This document shows, in pieces, positions 1 to 6,598 of a stretch of DNA of 6,598 nucleotides; the stretch's first letter is position 1, and each line of letters opens with the position of its first letter. The notes beneath the pieces are model-generated. The model had not been told where the DNA came from, did no database searches, and saw nothing but the letters and a program-made list of their open reading frames with translations. The stretch is from the NCBI GenBank assembly GCA_902761395.1, contig CACWKJ010000115.1, positions 1-6,598 of the forward strand. The letters run 5' to 3'. The position numbers and the translations under genes were made by a program. The stretch is from an uncultured Elusimicrobium sp. (lineage in GTDB: Bacteria; Elusimicrobiota; Endomicrobiia; Endomicrobiales; Endomicrobiaceae).

Positions 1-1536
1 CAAATGCAAACAAGTTTCGGTGTTATAATGCTTGCACTTGTTAACAACAAACCGAAAGTTTTAAATATTAAAGAAATGCTTTACCATTTCGTAGAGCACA
101 GAAAAGTTATCGTTGTAAGAAGAACAAAATTCGAACTTAAAAAAGCGGAAGCAAGAGCTCACATTTTGGAAGGTTTGAAAATTGCAATCGATAATTTGGA
201 TGCCGTAGTAAAAACAATAAGACAATCCCCCGATACCGACACTGCAAGAATTAACTTGATGGAAAGATTCAGATTATCAAAACTTCAGGCACAAGCAATT
301 CTCGATATGAAATTGCAACAGTTGACAGGTCTTGAAAGAAAGAAAATAGATGAAGAATATATAGAAGTTATAAAAAATATCGAAAGATTAAAATCTATTT
401 TGGAAGATCCCAAAAAAGTTTTGGCAATAATTAAAGACGAATTGTTACAGTTAAAAGAAAAATACGGTGACAAAAGAAGAACTCATTTAACTGCAGATGC
501 GGAAGATTTCAACATTGAAGATTTAATTCAGGAAGAAGAAGTTGTAGTTACCGTATCAAATGCAGGATACATTAAGAGAATACCTGTAAATACATACAGA
601 GTTCAAGCAAGAGGCGGCAGAGGTGTTGTAGGTATGACAACAAAAGAAGATGATTTTGTTGCAAAAATGTTTGTAACATCTACACATGCTTACTTGTTGT
701 CGTTCACCACAAGAGGAAGATTGTATTGGTCTAGAGTATACGAAATTCCTGAAGGAACAAGAACATCCAAGGGTAAAGCTATAGTTAACATAATCCAGTT
801 ATCAAGTCCGGATGAAAAGATTACGGCTTCAATTCCTATAAGATCGTTTAATCCGAAAGACATTAAAGACGAATATTTGTTAATGTGCACAAGAAAAGGA
901 ACAATAAAGAAAATAGCATTGTCCGAATTTGCTAACCCGAGAAGAGGCGGAATTATAGCAATAAAATTGGAAGACGGCGATATATTGATGGATGTTAAGA
1001 AGATAGAGAAAAATCCTGAAGTAGTTATAGCTACAAAGAAAGGTATTGCTATAAGATTCAAAGAACAGGATGTTAGAGCTATCGGAAGAGCAGGCCAGGG
1101 TGTAAGAGGTATATCTCTTGAAAAAGATGATGAAGTTATAGGTATGGAAGTATTTTCACCTGAAGATGTGTTTGTATCTGTAGCCGAAAACGGATATGGT
1201 AAGAGAACCGAAGTAGGTAAATACAGATTACAAAAGAGAGGCGGTAAAGGTGTTATAAATATGCAGACTTCCGAAAGAAACGGAAATGTTATATACATCG
1301 GAAAAGCAAACGAAGGTCAAATAATGCTTATAACCGAACACGGTATAACAATAAGAAGTAAGGTAGACAAAATTTCCGTTATCGGAAGAAACACTCAAGG
1401 TGTAAGACTTGTAAGACTTGAAGAAGGCGATAAAGTTGCATCAGTAGCAACGGTGGTAGGTGAAGAAGCCGAAGAAGAGGAAACAAAACCTACGGAGTTG
1501 GAACAAGCCGCACAAGAAACAAAACCTGAAAAATAA
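1..1536 (+). CDS. gyrA: DNA gyrase subunit A, C-terminal part (5' end outside the window)
   Basis: GyrA is the DNA-cleaving and DNA-wrapping subunit of the A2B2 type II topoisomerase that introduces negative supercoils using ATP. The frame is already open at base 1 (codon Q, then MQTSFGV, matching the TQ-x-Q-x-x-FG-x-N/I motif of GyrA), so the ATG at 4 is internal. The catalytic tyrosine and the quinolone-resistance region lie upstream of the window. Visible here are the tail-gate/coiled-coil region with LQAQAILDMKLQQLTGLE (about residues 95-112), the GDKRRT motif (about 156-161), and the canonical GyrA box QARGGRG at 604-624. Six pinwheel blades follow, including a second box-like QKRGGKG at 1231-1251 and the typical GRNTQGVRLVRL near the end. 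The acidic Glu-rich tail ends in PEK. The coiled-coil part lacks the long insertion found in E. coli GyrA, as in most bacteria. The GyrA box and full pinwheel favour GyrA over ParC. It is intact to its TAA stop. Confidence 0.97.
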   Translation, partial: QMQTSFGVIMLALVNNKPKVLNIKEMLYHFVEHRKVIVVRRTKFELKKAEARAHILEGLKIAIDNLDAVVKTIRQSPDTDTARINLMERFRLSKLQAQAILDMKLQQLTGLERKKIDEEYIEVIKNIERLKSILEDPKKVLAIIKDELLQLKEKYGDKRRTHLTADAEDFNIEDLIQEEEVVVTVSNAGYIKRIPVNTYRVQARGGRGVVGMTTKEDDFVAKMFVTSTHAYLLSFTTRGRLYWSRVYEIPEGTRTSKGKAIVNIIQLSSPDEKITASIPIRSFNPKDIKDEYLLMCTRKGTIKKIALSEFANPRRGGIIAIKLEDGDILMDVKKIEKNPEVVIATKKGIAIRFKEQDVRAIGRAGQGVRGISLEKDDEVIGMEVFSPEDVFVSVAENGYGKRTEVGKYRLQKRGGKGVINMQTSERNGNVIYIGKANEGQIMLITEHGITIRSKVDKISVIGRNTQGVRLVRLEEGDKVASVATVVGEEAEEEETKPTELEQAAQETKPEK

Positions 1537-1550
1537 TAGATTTCTATTAT

Positions 1551-1612
1551 TTTTAAAATAAAACCAAAGAGAGATGATAAATAAAAATATCATCTCTCTT
1601 TTTATTTTAAAA
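1551..1612 (+). terminator. Intrinsic terminator after gyrA
   Basis: A perfect 14-bp inverted repeat pairs 1566-1579 with 1588-1601 around an 8-base A-rich loop. The stem AAAGAGAGATGATA runs into a T-rich tract at 1599-1608. An outer A/T-only inverted repeat (1551-1563 with 1600-1612) can extend the stem and gives an A-tract on the left side. The structure could therefore also end transcription from the opposite strand. It starts 14 bases after the gyrA stop and should separate gyrA from the following gene. Confidence 0.9.
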
Positions 1613-1614
1613 GA

Positions 1615-1643
1615 TTGTTATCAATAAGAAAATGTATTATACT
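1615..1643 (+). promoter_or_regulatory. Probable sigma70-type promoter for the large gene
   Basis: TTGTTA at 1615-1620 (4 of 6 matches to the -35 consensus) is separated by exactly 17 bases from TATACT at 1638-1643 (5 of 6 matches to the -10 consensus). It lies directly downstream of the gyrA terminator and upstream of the ATG at 1657. Transcription would be expected to start near 1650, giving a 5' leader of only about 5-9 bases. No purine-rich Shine-Dalgarno sequence precedes the ATG, which fits a near-leaderless message. In A+T-rich DNA such boxes also arise by chance, so this rests on the combination of spacing and position. Confidence 0.6.
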
Positions 1644-1656
1644 TTAATAGTACACT

Positions 1657-2307
1657 ATGATTAGAGTTTTATCTGTTTTTACACTAGTTTGTTTTCTTTT
1701 AACTAATGTATTAGGCGGTGCCTTTGCCAATACAGCGGTATTTCCGTTGCCGTATAAATATAACAATAATGAAATTGTTACAAAATACGACATGTTATCG
1801 GAGTATGCACAAATAACAGAAAATATTTATAAAAAAGATACTCCGTTGGTTGTGGTAATACACGATTTACACAACAATTCGAAAGTTCAACAAAATATAG
1901 AAAAAATTATAAAGTTTATTTCCAATAATTCAAAAATAAATAAAATAATAATAGAAGGTGCTCCCAATAAACAAATATCCACGAAATTATTTTCTTCAAT
2001 AGAAAACAAACAATTTATTGATAATATAACAAATGATTTATTATATGACGGAAAAATTTCAGGTGCGGAATCTTTTATAATAAAAAACGATTTACACAAC
2101 TTGTACGGACTTGAAAATTGGGATATATATAACAAAAATATTGAACAGAACTTGTTGTTGAAAAACAAATATTTGCAGGAAACAAATGAAATTTATGATT
2201 CTTTTGTAAAAAGCAGAATATATTTTTCAAAACCGCAACTGTTTTCCTTATTTTCACAAGATACCGATTTTGAACATATTCGGAAATTAACAAATTTATT
2301 GCCGTAA
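1657..2307 (+). CDS. N-terminal segment of the large protein: signal peptide and first half of a TraB/ChaN-like domain
   Basis: This is a 216-residue open frame. The ATG at 1657 is chosen because it begins a good type I signal peptide: Arg at position 3, hydrophobic core LSVFTLVCFLL, and an A-F-A cleavage site before Asn25. The cysteine in the core does not fit a lipobox. After it come two beta-strand motifs: VVVIHDLHNN (1849-1878, residues 65-74) and IIIEGAP (1945-1965, residues 97-103). An early strand ending in His followed by a strand ending in Glu-Gly is the pattern of the TraB/ChaN/EreA-like hydrolase and haem-binding fold. That assignment is inference, not a recognised match. The rest is helical and Asn/Lys-rich. 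The frame stops at 2305-2307, while homologous-looking coding continues in frame 3, so this product is probably truncated. No clear ribosome binding site precedes the start. Confidence 0.7.
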   Translation: MIRVLSVFTLVCFLLTNVLGGAFANTAVFPLPYKYNNNEIVTKYDMLSEYAQITENIYKKDTPLVVVIHDLHNNSKVQQNIEKIIKFISNNSKINKIIIEGAPNKQISTKLFSSIENKQFIDNITNDLLYDGKISGAESFIIKNDLHNLYGLENWDIYNKNIEQNLLLKNKYLQETNEIYDSFVKSRIYFSKPQLFSLFSQDTDFEHIRKLTNLLP

Positions 2308-2837
2308 CAAAATATAAAAATAAAAAAAATATATCCAAAGATTTATCTCGTTTATTCAATGATATAAAAAGTAAAATACCGTACCAAAATTATATGCAAA
2401 TTACTGCTCTTTTGAAAAATATGGATGTAAACGGTAAAGAAAAATTAAATTTAATATTTAATATTATAAAAAACAGTTCACCGGAAACATTGTTAAAATA
2501 TGAACCTCTCGTCTTATACTTTAATAACATTGAAACAAGAACCGCCATTAACTTTTATGCACTTATGCAACAAACTGAAACTCTTGAAAATTTTATCTTG
2601 GATAATTTTGTTGATTATAATGAAAAAGAATTAATATTAGTGGATAAATTTATATATATTTTGTCGGAATATGCAAGATTGTCCATATCGTACAATCAAT
2701 ACAAATATTTTGAACAAAACAAAGACTATTTATATAACATATCAATAAAATATTTGGATACTCAATCACTAAAGATAATATTTAACAAACGAACAAAGAA
2801 ACAAAATTTTTTACAGCAATATAAAATCGTTAATTAA
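2274..2837 (+). CDS. Middle segment of the large protein (frame 3, no start of its own)
   Basis: Frame 3 is open from 2274, just after a TGA at 2271-2273, to the TAA at 2835-2837. The first ATG is at 2394, but coding sequence clearly extends upstream of it (EINKFIAVTKYKNKKNISKD from 2283) and no Shine-Dalgarno sequence precedes 2394. It is better read as a continuation of the segment ending at 2307 than as a separate 147-residue gene. The sequence is helical and charged, with runs such as KIPYQNYMQITALLKNMDV and YILSEYARLSISYNQYKYF. It contains none of the conserved-looking strand motifs, consistent with the helical middle of the split N-terminal alpha/beta domain. It ends where frame 1 reopens (2779). 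Confidence 0.55.
   Translation, partial: TYSEINKFIAVTKYKNKKNISKDLSRLFNDIKSKIPYQNYMQITALLKNMDVNGKEKLNLIFNIIKNSSPETLLKYEPLVLYFNNIETRTAINFYALMQQTETLENFILDNFVDYNEKELILVDKFIYILSEYARLSISYNQYKYFEQNKDYLYNISIKYLDTQSLKIIFNKRTKKQNFLQQYKIVN
2292..2298 (+). promoter_or_regulatory. In-register -1 slippery heptamer candidate (A AAT TTA)
   Basis: AAATTTA fits the X XXY YYZ rule in the reading frame of the upstream segment (codons AAT 2293-2295 and TTA 2296-2298). It lies two sense codons before the TAA at 2305-2307. A -1 slip here would carry translation into frame 3, giving ...TNL then IAVTKYKN. The heptamer is the type used in Rous sarcoma virus gag-pol. I see no convincing upstream Shine-Dalgarno stimulator and no stable downstream hairpin or pseudoknot in the A-rich sequence that follows. 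Such a heptamer is also common in A+T-rich DNA, so function is doubtful. Confidence 0.25.
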
Positions 2838-5800
2838 TATTTCCGACAATGACAATATAGAAGTAACGGAAACAAATATAATAGAAAATTTAAGAAACAT
2901 TAATTCCGTAAACATTGTTGTTGTAGGCGGCTTTCATAATGAACTTACAGACATATTGAAACATCAAAATGTTTCCGTGTTGTCCATTATACCGAGAGTT
3001 GAACAATTAACCGATTTTGATAACGAACTTGTAAGAACAGAAAATGTTGTTTATAAAAATGCTTTAGCACCGCCTACTGTTTTGGTACAGGCTGATGTTT
3101 CTACAATTGCTTCCATAATACAAAAATGGTCCGGTTCCATGACAAATTCCGGTATAGATTTTTTCCGACAAAAGCAGGCAATCAGAAAATGGTTGTCGGA
3201 TAATAAAATAGAGTTGGAATTTGAAATTGTAAACGAAACATTGTATTTAGGTTCCGTTCCGATAGATGATATATTAAATCCAAAAATAAGATATAAAAAA
3301 GAAGATAACAACCGTAAAAAAAGTACTGTTTCCAATATTGTGTGGAAGTTGCACGATATATATTCAAATATAAAAGTTTTTATATCACAAAAAACAAAAA
3401 GTATAAGACAACTGTTTGGCGGAATAAACACATTTACCGACATTTCTTCTTTATCTTCACAATATATATCAAGAAGATTATTGAACGAAAGAATAATAAA
3501 AAATGAGTATCAAAGAACACTTAACAGTTTAAACCAAAAAATGCCGGACGTTATAGTAATTTCCGTAAGCAGTGAACAAGATAAAACTTTTTGTGAACAA
3601 GTATTGGCAGATATCAAAACTCATCCGAGTTTTCAAAACACACAAATACATTACATAATGAAAGAACAAGCCGGAACCGCCGACGGTTTTATAAAATCAA
3701 TGGAATATTTAAAATCTTCAAATTTTGGTAAAAGTTTTAAAGATTTAACTTCGGTGGTAATAGATATAGATACAAACGAGAAAGAAAATATAGCAAGAAA
3801 AGACCTTCCTATCAAATTTAACGGAAGAAATATAACTCCTTTGGAATTGGCGGTACTCAACGGTATAAGAGCATGTCATAAATTTAAAACAGGCGGCGGT
3901 ATTGCGGTTATAGATCCGCAAAGTATATATATAGGAAATATGCTTCCGACGGAAGATATTACTTTTATATCATCGGCAGTTAATATGGAAGAAATTCAAC
4001 ATCACAGACATTCGTTGATAATTAAAGATTATCCAAGCACTTTGGAAGAAATTTATTACGGTTTTACACCTGAAAATATTTCCGATGTTGTTGAAAGAAA
4101 AGGTATAGAACACAGAAACTTTTATAATTTCGATAATAACAGAATGAGGCAGTTCGAAATTGCCACCGGTAATGTTCTTATAAGTTTTGACGATGAAACA
4201 AAATATAAAGAATTTTTTAATTTTATATCGGAATACGGAGACAGCCTTAACAATTTGTCCGAAAAAACACATTTGTTTCAACATATATTTGTTCCTTTTA
4301 TAAGACTTAAAAACAAACAAAATGTAAGTTCATATTTTGCAAAGACGGCATCCGCAAAAGACAGAGATTTGTTTATTGATTTTGCCGATAGAATTGGTAA
4401 TTATTACCGAAACAGCAGTTTAATCCAGGAAATGAAGTTCGGAGTATACCATCAATCGAAATCTTTATACAGCAGAAATTTTACAAGGCAACTCATTAAT
4501 AAATTGTCCGACATTTTTAAATCAAAACAATATCAATATATAAAGCAAAATACAAAATCCGCAATAAAGCAAAAACAAGTTGTGATAACCGAAACTTTTG
4601 ATGAAGATAATGCATTATCGAGAGCATATAAAATGTTATCGCAAATTCAAGATAAACGCTTGGATTCATCTGCGGATTATGAGCAGGTATACGATACTTT
4701 AATAGAAATTTTCAGAACTACTCCCGCTCAAAACGAGTTATATAATTTAGAAAACAAAAATACGGCAAAACTTTACAGGTATATATCCGATATCATAAGT
4801 AACACTATTGCTCAAATTAACGACGAAAAAGTTTTAAATAAAAACAGAATAGAACAAACGTATTTAGATAATTTAAAAATAAGTTTCTTGTCTATGCAGC
4901 ATTACACCATAGAATATTTGAGATTGTTGGATTATACTACGAATTTGGCCACTTTGGGAAGTTATATATTTCCCAAAAGTTCTTTTTTTGAAAAATCCAA
5001 ATTAATGCCGTTAAACAGACTTATTTTCGGGTTCACAAGAGGTATAAAAAAATCCAAACAAAATGTAAGAGAACAACTTGCAACGGTATATTCTTCGGGA
5101 AACTTTTTAATAGATTCGTTATATTCGTTTCCGGTACTTAAAAACGATATAGAATCGTTTATAACAAATATTGAAAACCCTAAAGAAAAAACGTCTGTAG
5201 GTATACAGAAAGAATGGGGAAGCAGAAGAGCCGTTCAAAGATTTTTGTCGTTATCTATCGGGTTACAGTCTTTCGCAACTTCAATAATAGCGGCATTAAG
5301 TACATCATCGTTTACCGTTGCAACGATTTCGGCCGCGGTAATTTCATTAATGAGCGGATTAGGCCTTTCGATTTTCTTACACAGAGCAGGAATCGGTATA
5401 GGGCAAAATGATAAGTTTTATAACGAAAAGAAAAAAGAAATAGAAAATGAGTTGGACGGTCAAAGTTCCATAAAAGAGTCTATGGACTTTTTTGCTTACG
5501 ATATAAATAAAATTTCAAAGTTGGAAAAATTTTATGCTAAGTTGGCAAAGAATGCATCAAAAGAGAATAAAGAATTGCTGGATTCAACATTAACATTGTT
5601 GCATCAATATAAAGATAACTGTGATTTGAGATTAATAAGTCCTATTTTAAATAACAGCAGACAACTTTATATATTACTTGCCGGAAGATCCGATTTGCAG
5701 TTGCAATTATTACAGTTTATAGATTATTTAGAGAAATTCAACGTTGAAGATGAACCGAAAGAATATAAAGGTATAAGATACGGATTTGTTTCCGATATGG

Positions 5801-6598
5801 AAATTACGGAACAAGAAACCAACGGACATTTAAAAAATTGGTTTGAAATTTTAAAAACAAATTCTATTACCAAAGAGTCGATAGACAACATAATAACCAA
5901 TGCTACCGAAATAATAGAAAAAACAAATTTTAATCCTACCGTATTAAAAGGAACAAATAAAGATGTTATTATATCTCAATTACAAGATTTCATTTCTTTT
6001 TATAACGATACAATAAAATTGTATTCGGCACTGACAAAACAGGAACAGGATAAGTTAAGACCCGAAATAGAAATATTGGAAAAGATGGGAGAATATGCCA
6101 TTCAATATTATAAAGCATTAAATTATTTGGTAAGTTTGGAAATATTGTACGGATACAGAATTTCCAAAGGAAACAAACTGTACTTTTTGGAACAAATAGG
6201 GTTAATGTCCGTTGTAAGAAACGTATACGGTATACAAACCGGAATATTTTTATCAAAGAGAAAATTCTTAAAATCTATTGCAGCGGTAAAAAATATAGGT
6301 AACGAAATAATAAACGGTTTCTACGACAATAAAATTGAAGAAACAGTAGATTCGTTTTTTAAAGAAAAAGAAAGTCCTGATTATTTTTATTTAGGTATTA
6401 CAGAAAGTTGGAAAGACAGAAAAATGTTAGCAAGGTTTTTACCGTTGGTTATATTTATACAAAAAGTTGCAACATCCGTAATTTCAGGCTCGTTTTATTT
6501 ACACAATTTTGTTATATCGTTTTTTACCGGTGTGGGTTTAACGGTGAGTTTGCATTGGCTTTCCATCATGATAGGATTTTTTAAAACTTTAATTATAA
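2779..6598 (+). CDS. Main segment of the large protein, open to the right edge of the window
   Basis: Frame 1 is open for 1,273 codons from the last stop (2776-2778) to the window end, with no stop anywhere. The first in-frame ATG is at 3139 and has no Shine-Dalgarno sequence, so entry from the preceding segment is more likely. In order it contains: NIVVVGGFHNE (about 2911-2943), the presumed closing strand and His motif of the N-terminal domain; a linker with VLVQADVSTIASII and FFRQKQAIRKWL; an alpha/beta stretch beginning PDVIVISVSS at 3544, with KEQAGTADGF at 3661-3690, VVIDIDT at 3754-3774 and TGGGIAVIDP at about 3889-3918; then two tandem ~398-residue modules from about 4204. Each module ends in two hydrophobic segments (5242-5298 and 5317-5379; 6436-6501 and 6508-6582). 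With the signal peptide upstream, this suggests an envelope protein anchored by several membrane helices. The family is not recognised. The product continues beyond the window. Confidence 0.85.
4204..5400 (+). repeat. Tandem protein module, copy A (~399 residues)
   Basis: This is the first of two diverged copies detectable at protein level. Anchors at constant spacing to copy B are: FAK (4336) with YAK (5533); YTIEYLRLLDY (4903) with YAIQYYKALNY (6094); SFITNIENP (5155) with SFFKEKESP (6352); and EWGSRRAVQRFL (W at 5215) with SWKDRKMLARFL (W at 6409). The module starts with charged helices and ends with QSFATSII and a hydrophobic hairpin, GLGLSIFLHRAG closing the second segment. Both boundaries are approximate. 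Confidence 0.65.
5401..6598 (+). repeat. Tandem protein module, copy B (~398 residues, reaches the window edge)
   Basis: This is the second copy, in the same order as copy A and offset by 1,191-1,197 bases at every anchor. From the shared Trp, 12 of 25 residues are identical (W..R....RFL.L.I..Q..ATS.I). From the shared Tyr at 6094, 8 of 21 are identical. The two hydrophobic segments are conserved, with GVGLTVSLH matching GLGLSIFLH in copy A. The copy is complete or nearly complete at base 6598, so a further copy or a different domain may follow outside the window. Confidence 0.65.

Larger units (their letters stand above)
1657..6598 (+). pseudogene. Large exported multidomain protein gene, frame-disrupted twice and cut by the window edge
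   Basis: I do not recognise a named gene. Three consecutive open segments (1657-2307 in frame 1, about 2274-2837 in frame 3, about 2779-6598 in frame 1) read as one protein of at least ~1,647 residues. There is no initiation signal at either junction, and coding character is continuous across each. The N-terminal domain needs all three segments, with its first strands in segment 1 and its last His motif (GGFH, 2926-2937) in segment 3. Order: signal peptide (residues 1-24), TraB/ChaN-like alpha/beta domain (to about 470), linker, second alpha/beta domain (about 630-840), two ~398-residue tandem modules with hydrophobic hairpins (about 850-1647). The two frame changes are opposite in sign, so the net frame is kept. 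Over 1,270 codons without a stop after the second change argue that any damage is recent, or that these are assembly errors or recoding sites. The 3' end lies outside the window, so 'pseudogene' is provisional. Confidence 0.6.

Noticed and set aside
1231..1251. Second GyrA-box-like QKRGGKG as an unusual duplication
   Set aside because: Similar RGGKG turns occur at the equivalent blade of many GyrA pinwheels, so this is normal family variation.
690..1298. 202-codon open frame on the minus strand inside gyrA
   Set aside because: It lies wholly antisense to the well-conserved gyrA frame and its translation is a low-complexity Ser/Pro/Ile/Phe-rich mirror of the gyrA codons. It is a shadow.
2394..2837. 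Independent 147-residue gene starting at the ATG at 2394
   Set aside because: There is no ribosome binding site, the coding signal extends upstream of the ATG in the same frame, and the sequence continues the broken protein on both sides.
3051..3443. Minus-strand open frames in the 2838-6598 region (also 3970-4320 and 5990-6256)
   Set aside because: They overlap the continuous 1,273-codon plus-strand frame, are rich in Phe/Ile/Ser/Cys as expected from antisense of A+T-rich coding DNA, and have no convincing start signals.
4953..4989. Hairpin TTTGGGAA/TTCCCAAA followed by a T-rich run, resembling an intrinsic terminator
   Set aside because: The stem has only 8 bp with three G-C pairs, the T-run begins several bases after it, and it sits in the middle of a long coding frame. 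Chance is the better explanation.
5214..5411. 65-codon plus-strand open frame in frame 3
   Set aside because: It is an out-of-frame shadow of the conserved EWGSRRAVQRFL and hydrophobic hairpin of module copy A, which is clearly coding in frame 1.

Overview
The window holds the 3' part of a DNA gyrase subunit A gene and, after a 120-base intergenic gap with a terminator and a promoter, one very large gene on the same strand that runs off the right edge. The DNA is strongly A+T-rich. It uses AGA for most arginines, TTA/TTG for leucine and very many ATA isoleucine codons. A signal peptide at the start of the large gene points to an exported or membrane protein. The large protein vaguely recalls the very long, poorly characterised exported proteins of Elusimicrobiota and Omnitrophota. 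That suggests a host-associated or uncultured low-GC lineage of this kind, but the placement is tentative and gyrA alone does not settle it.

Layout. Bases 1-1536 encode the C-terminal ~511 residues of GyrA: the end of the coiled-coil/tail-gate region and the complete DNA-wrapping beta-pinwheel. Bases 1551-1612 hold a strong intrinsic terminator. Bases 1615-1643 hold a good sigma70-type promoter whose start site would lie only a few bases before the ATG at 1657. From 1657 to the end, both sequence and reading frames describe a single gene of at least ~1,647 codons, broken by two opposite one-base frame changes: frame 1 to frame 3 near 2274-2304, and frame 3 back to frame 1 near 2779-2837. After the second change, 1,273 codons are open to the window edge. 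The gene is therefore either freshly damaged, mis-sequenced, or expressed by recoding.

The joined large protein reads as follows: a signal peptide; an alpha/beta domain whose His-containing strand motifs resemble the TraB/ChaN/EreA-like arrangement and are split by the frame changes; a second alpha/beta domain with a faint nucleotidyltransferase-like motif; and two tandem copies of a ~398-residue module, each ending in a conserved Trp/Arg motif and two hydrophobic segments. I recognise no named gene for it. The two genes share a strand but are separated by the terminator, so they are probably independent transcription units. I see no RNA genes, insertion sequences or CRISPR arrays, and the minus-strand open frames are shadows.
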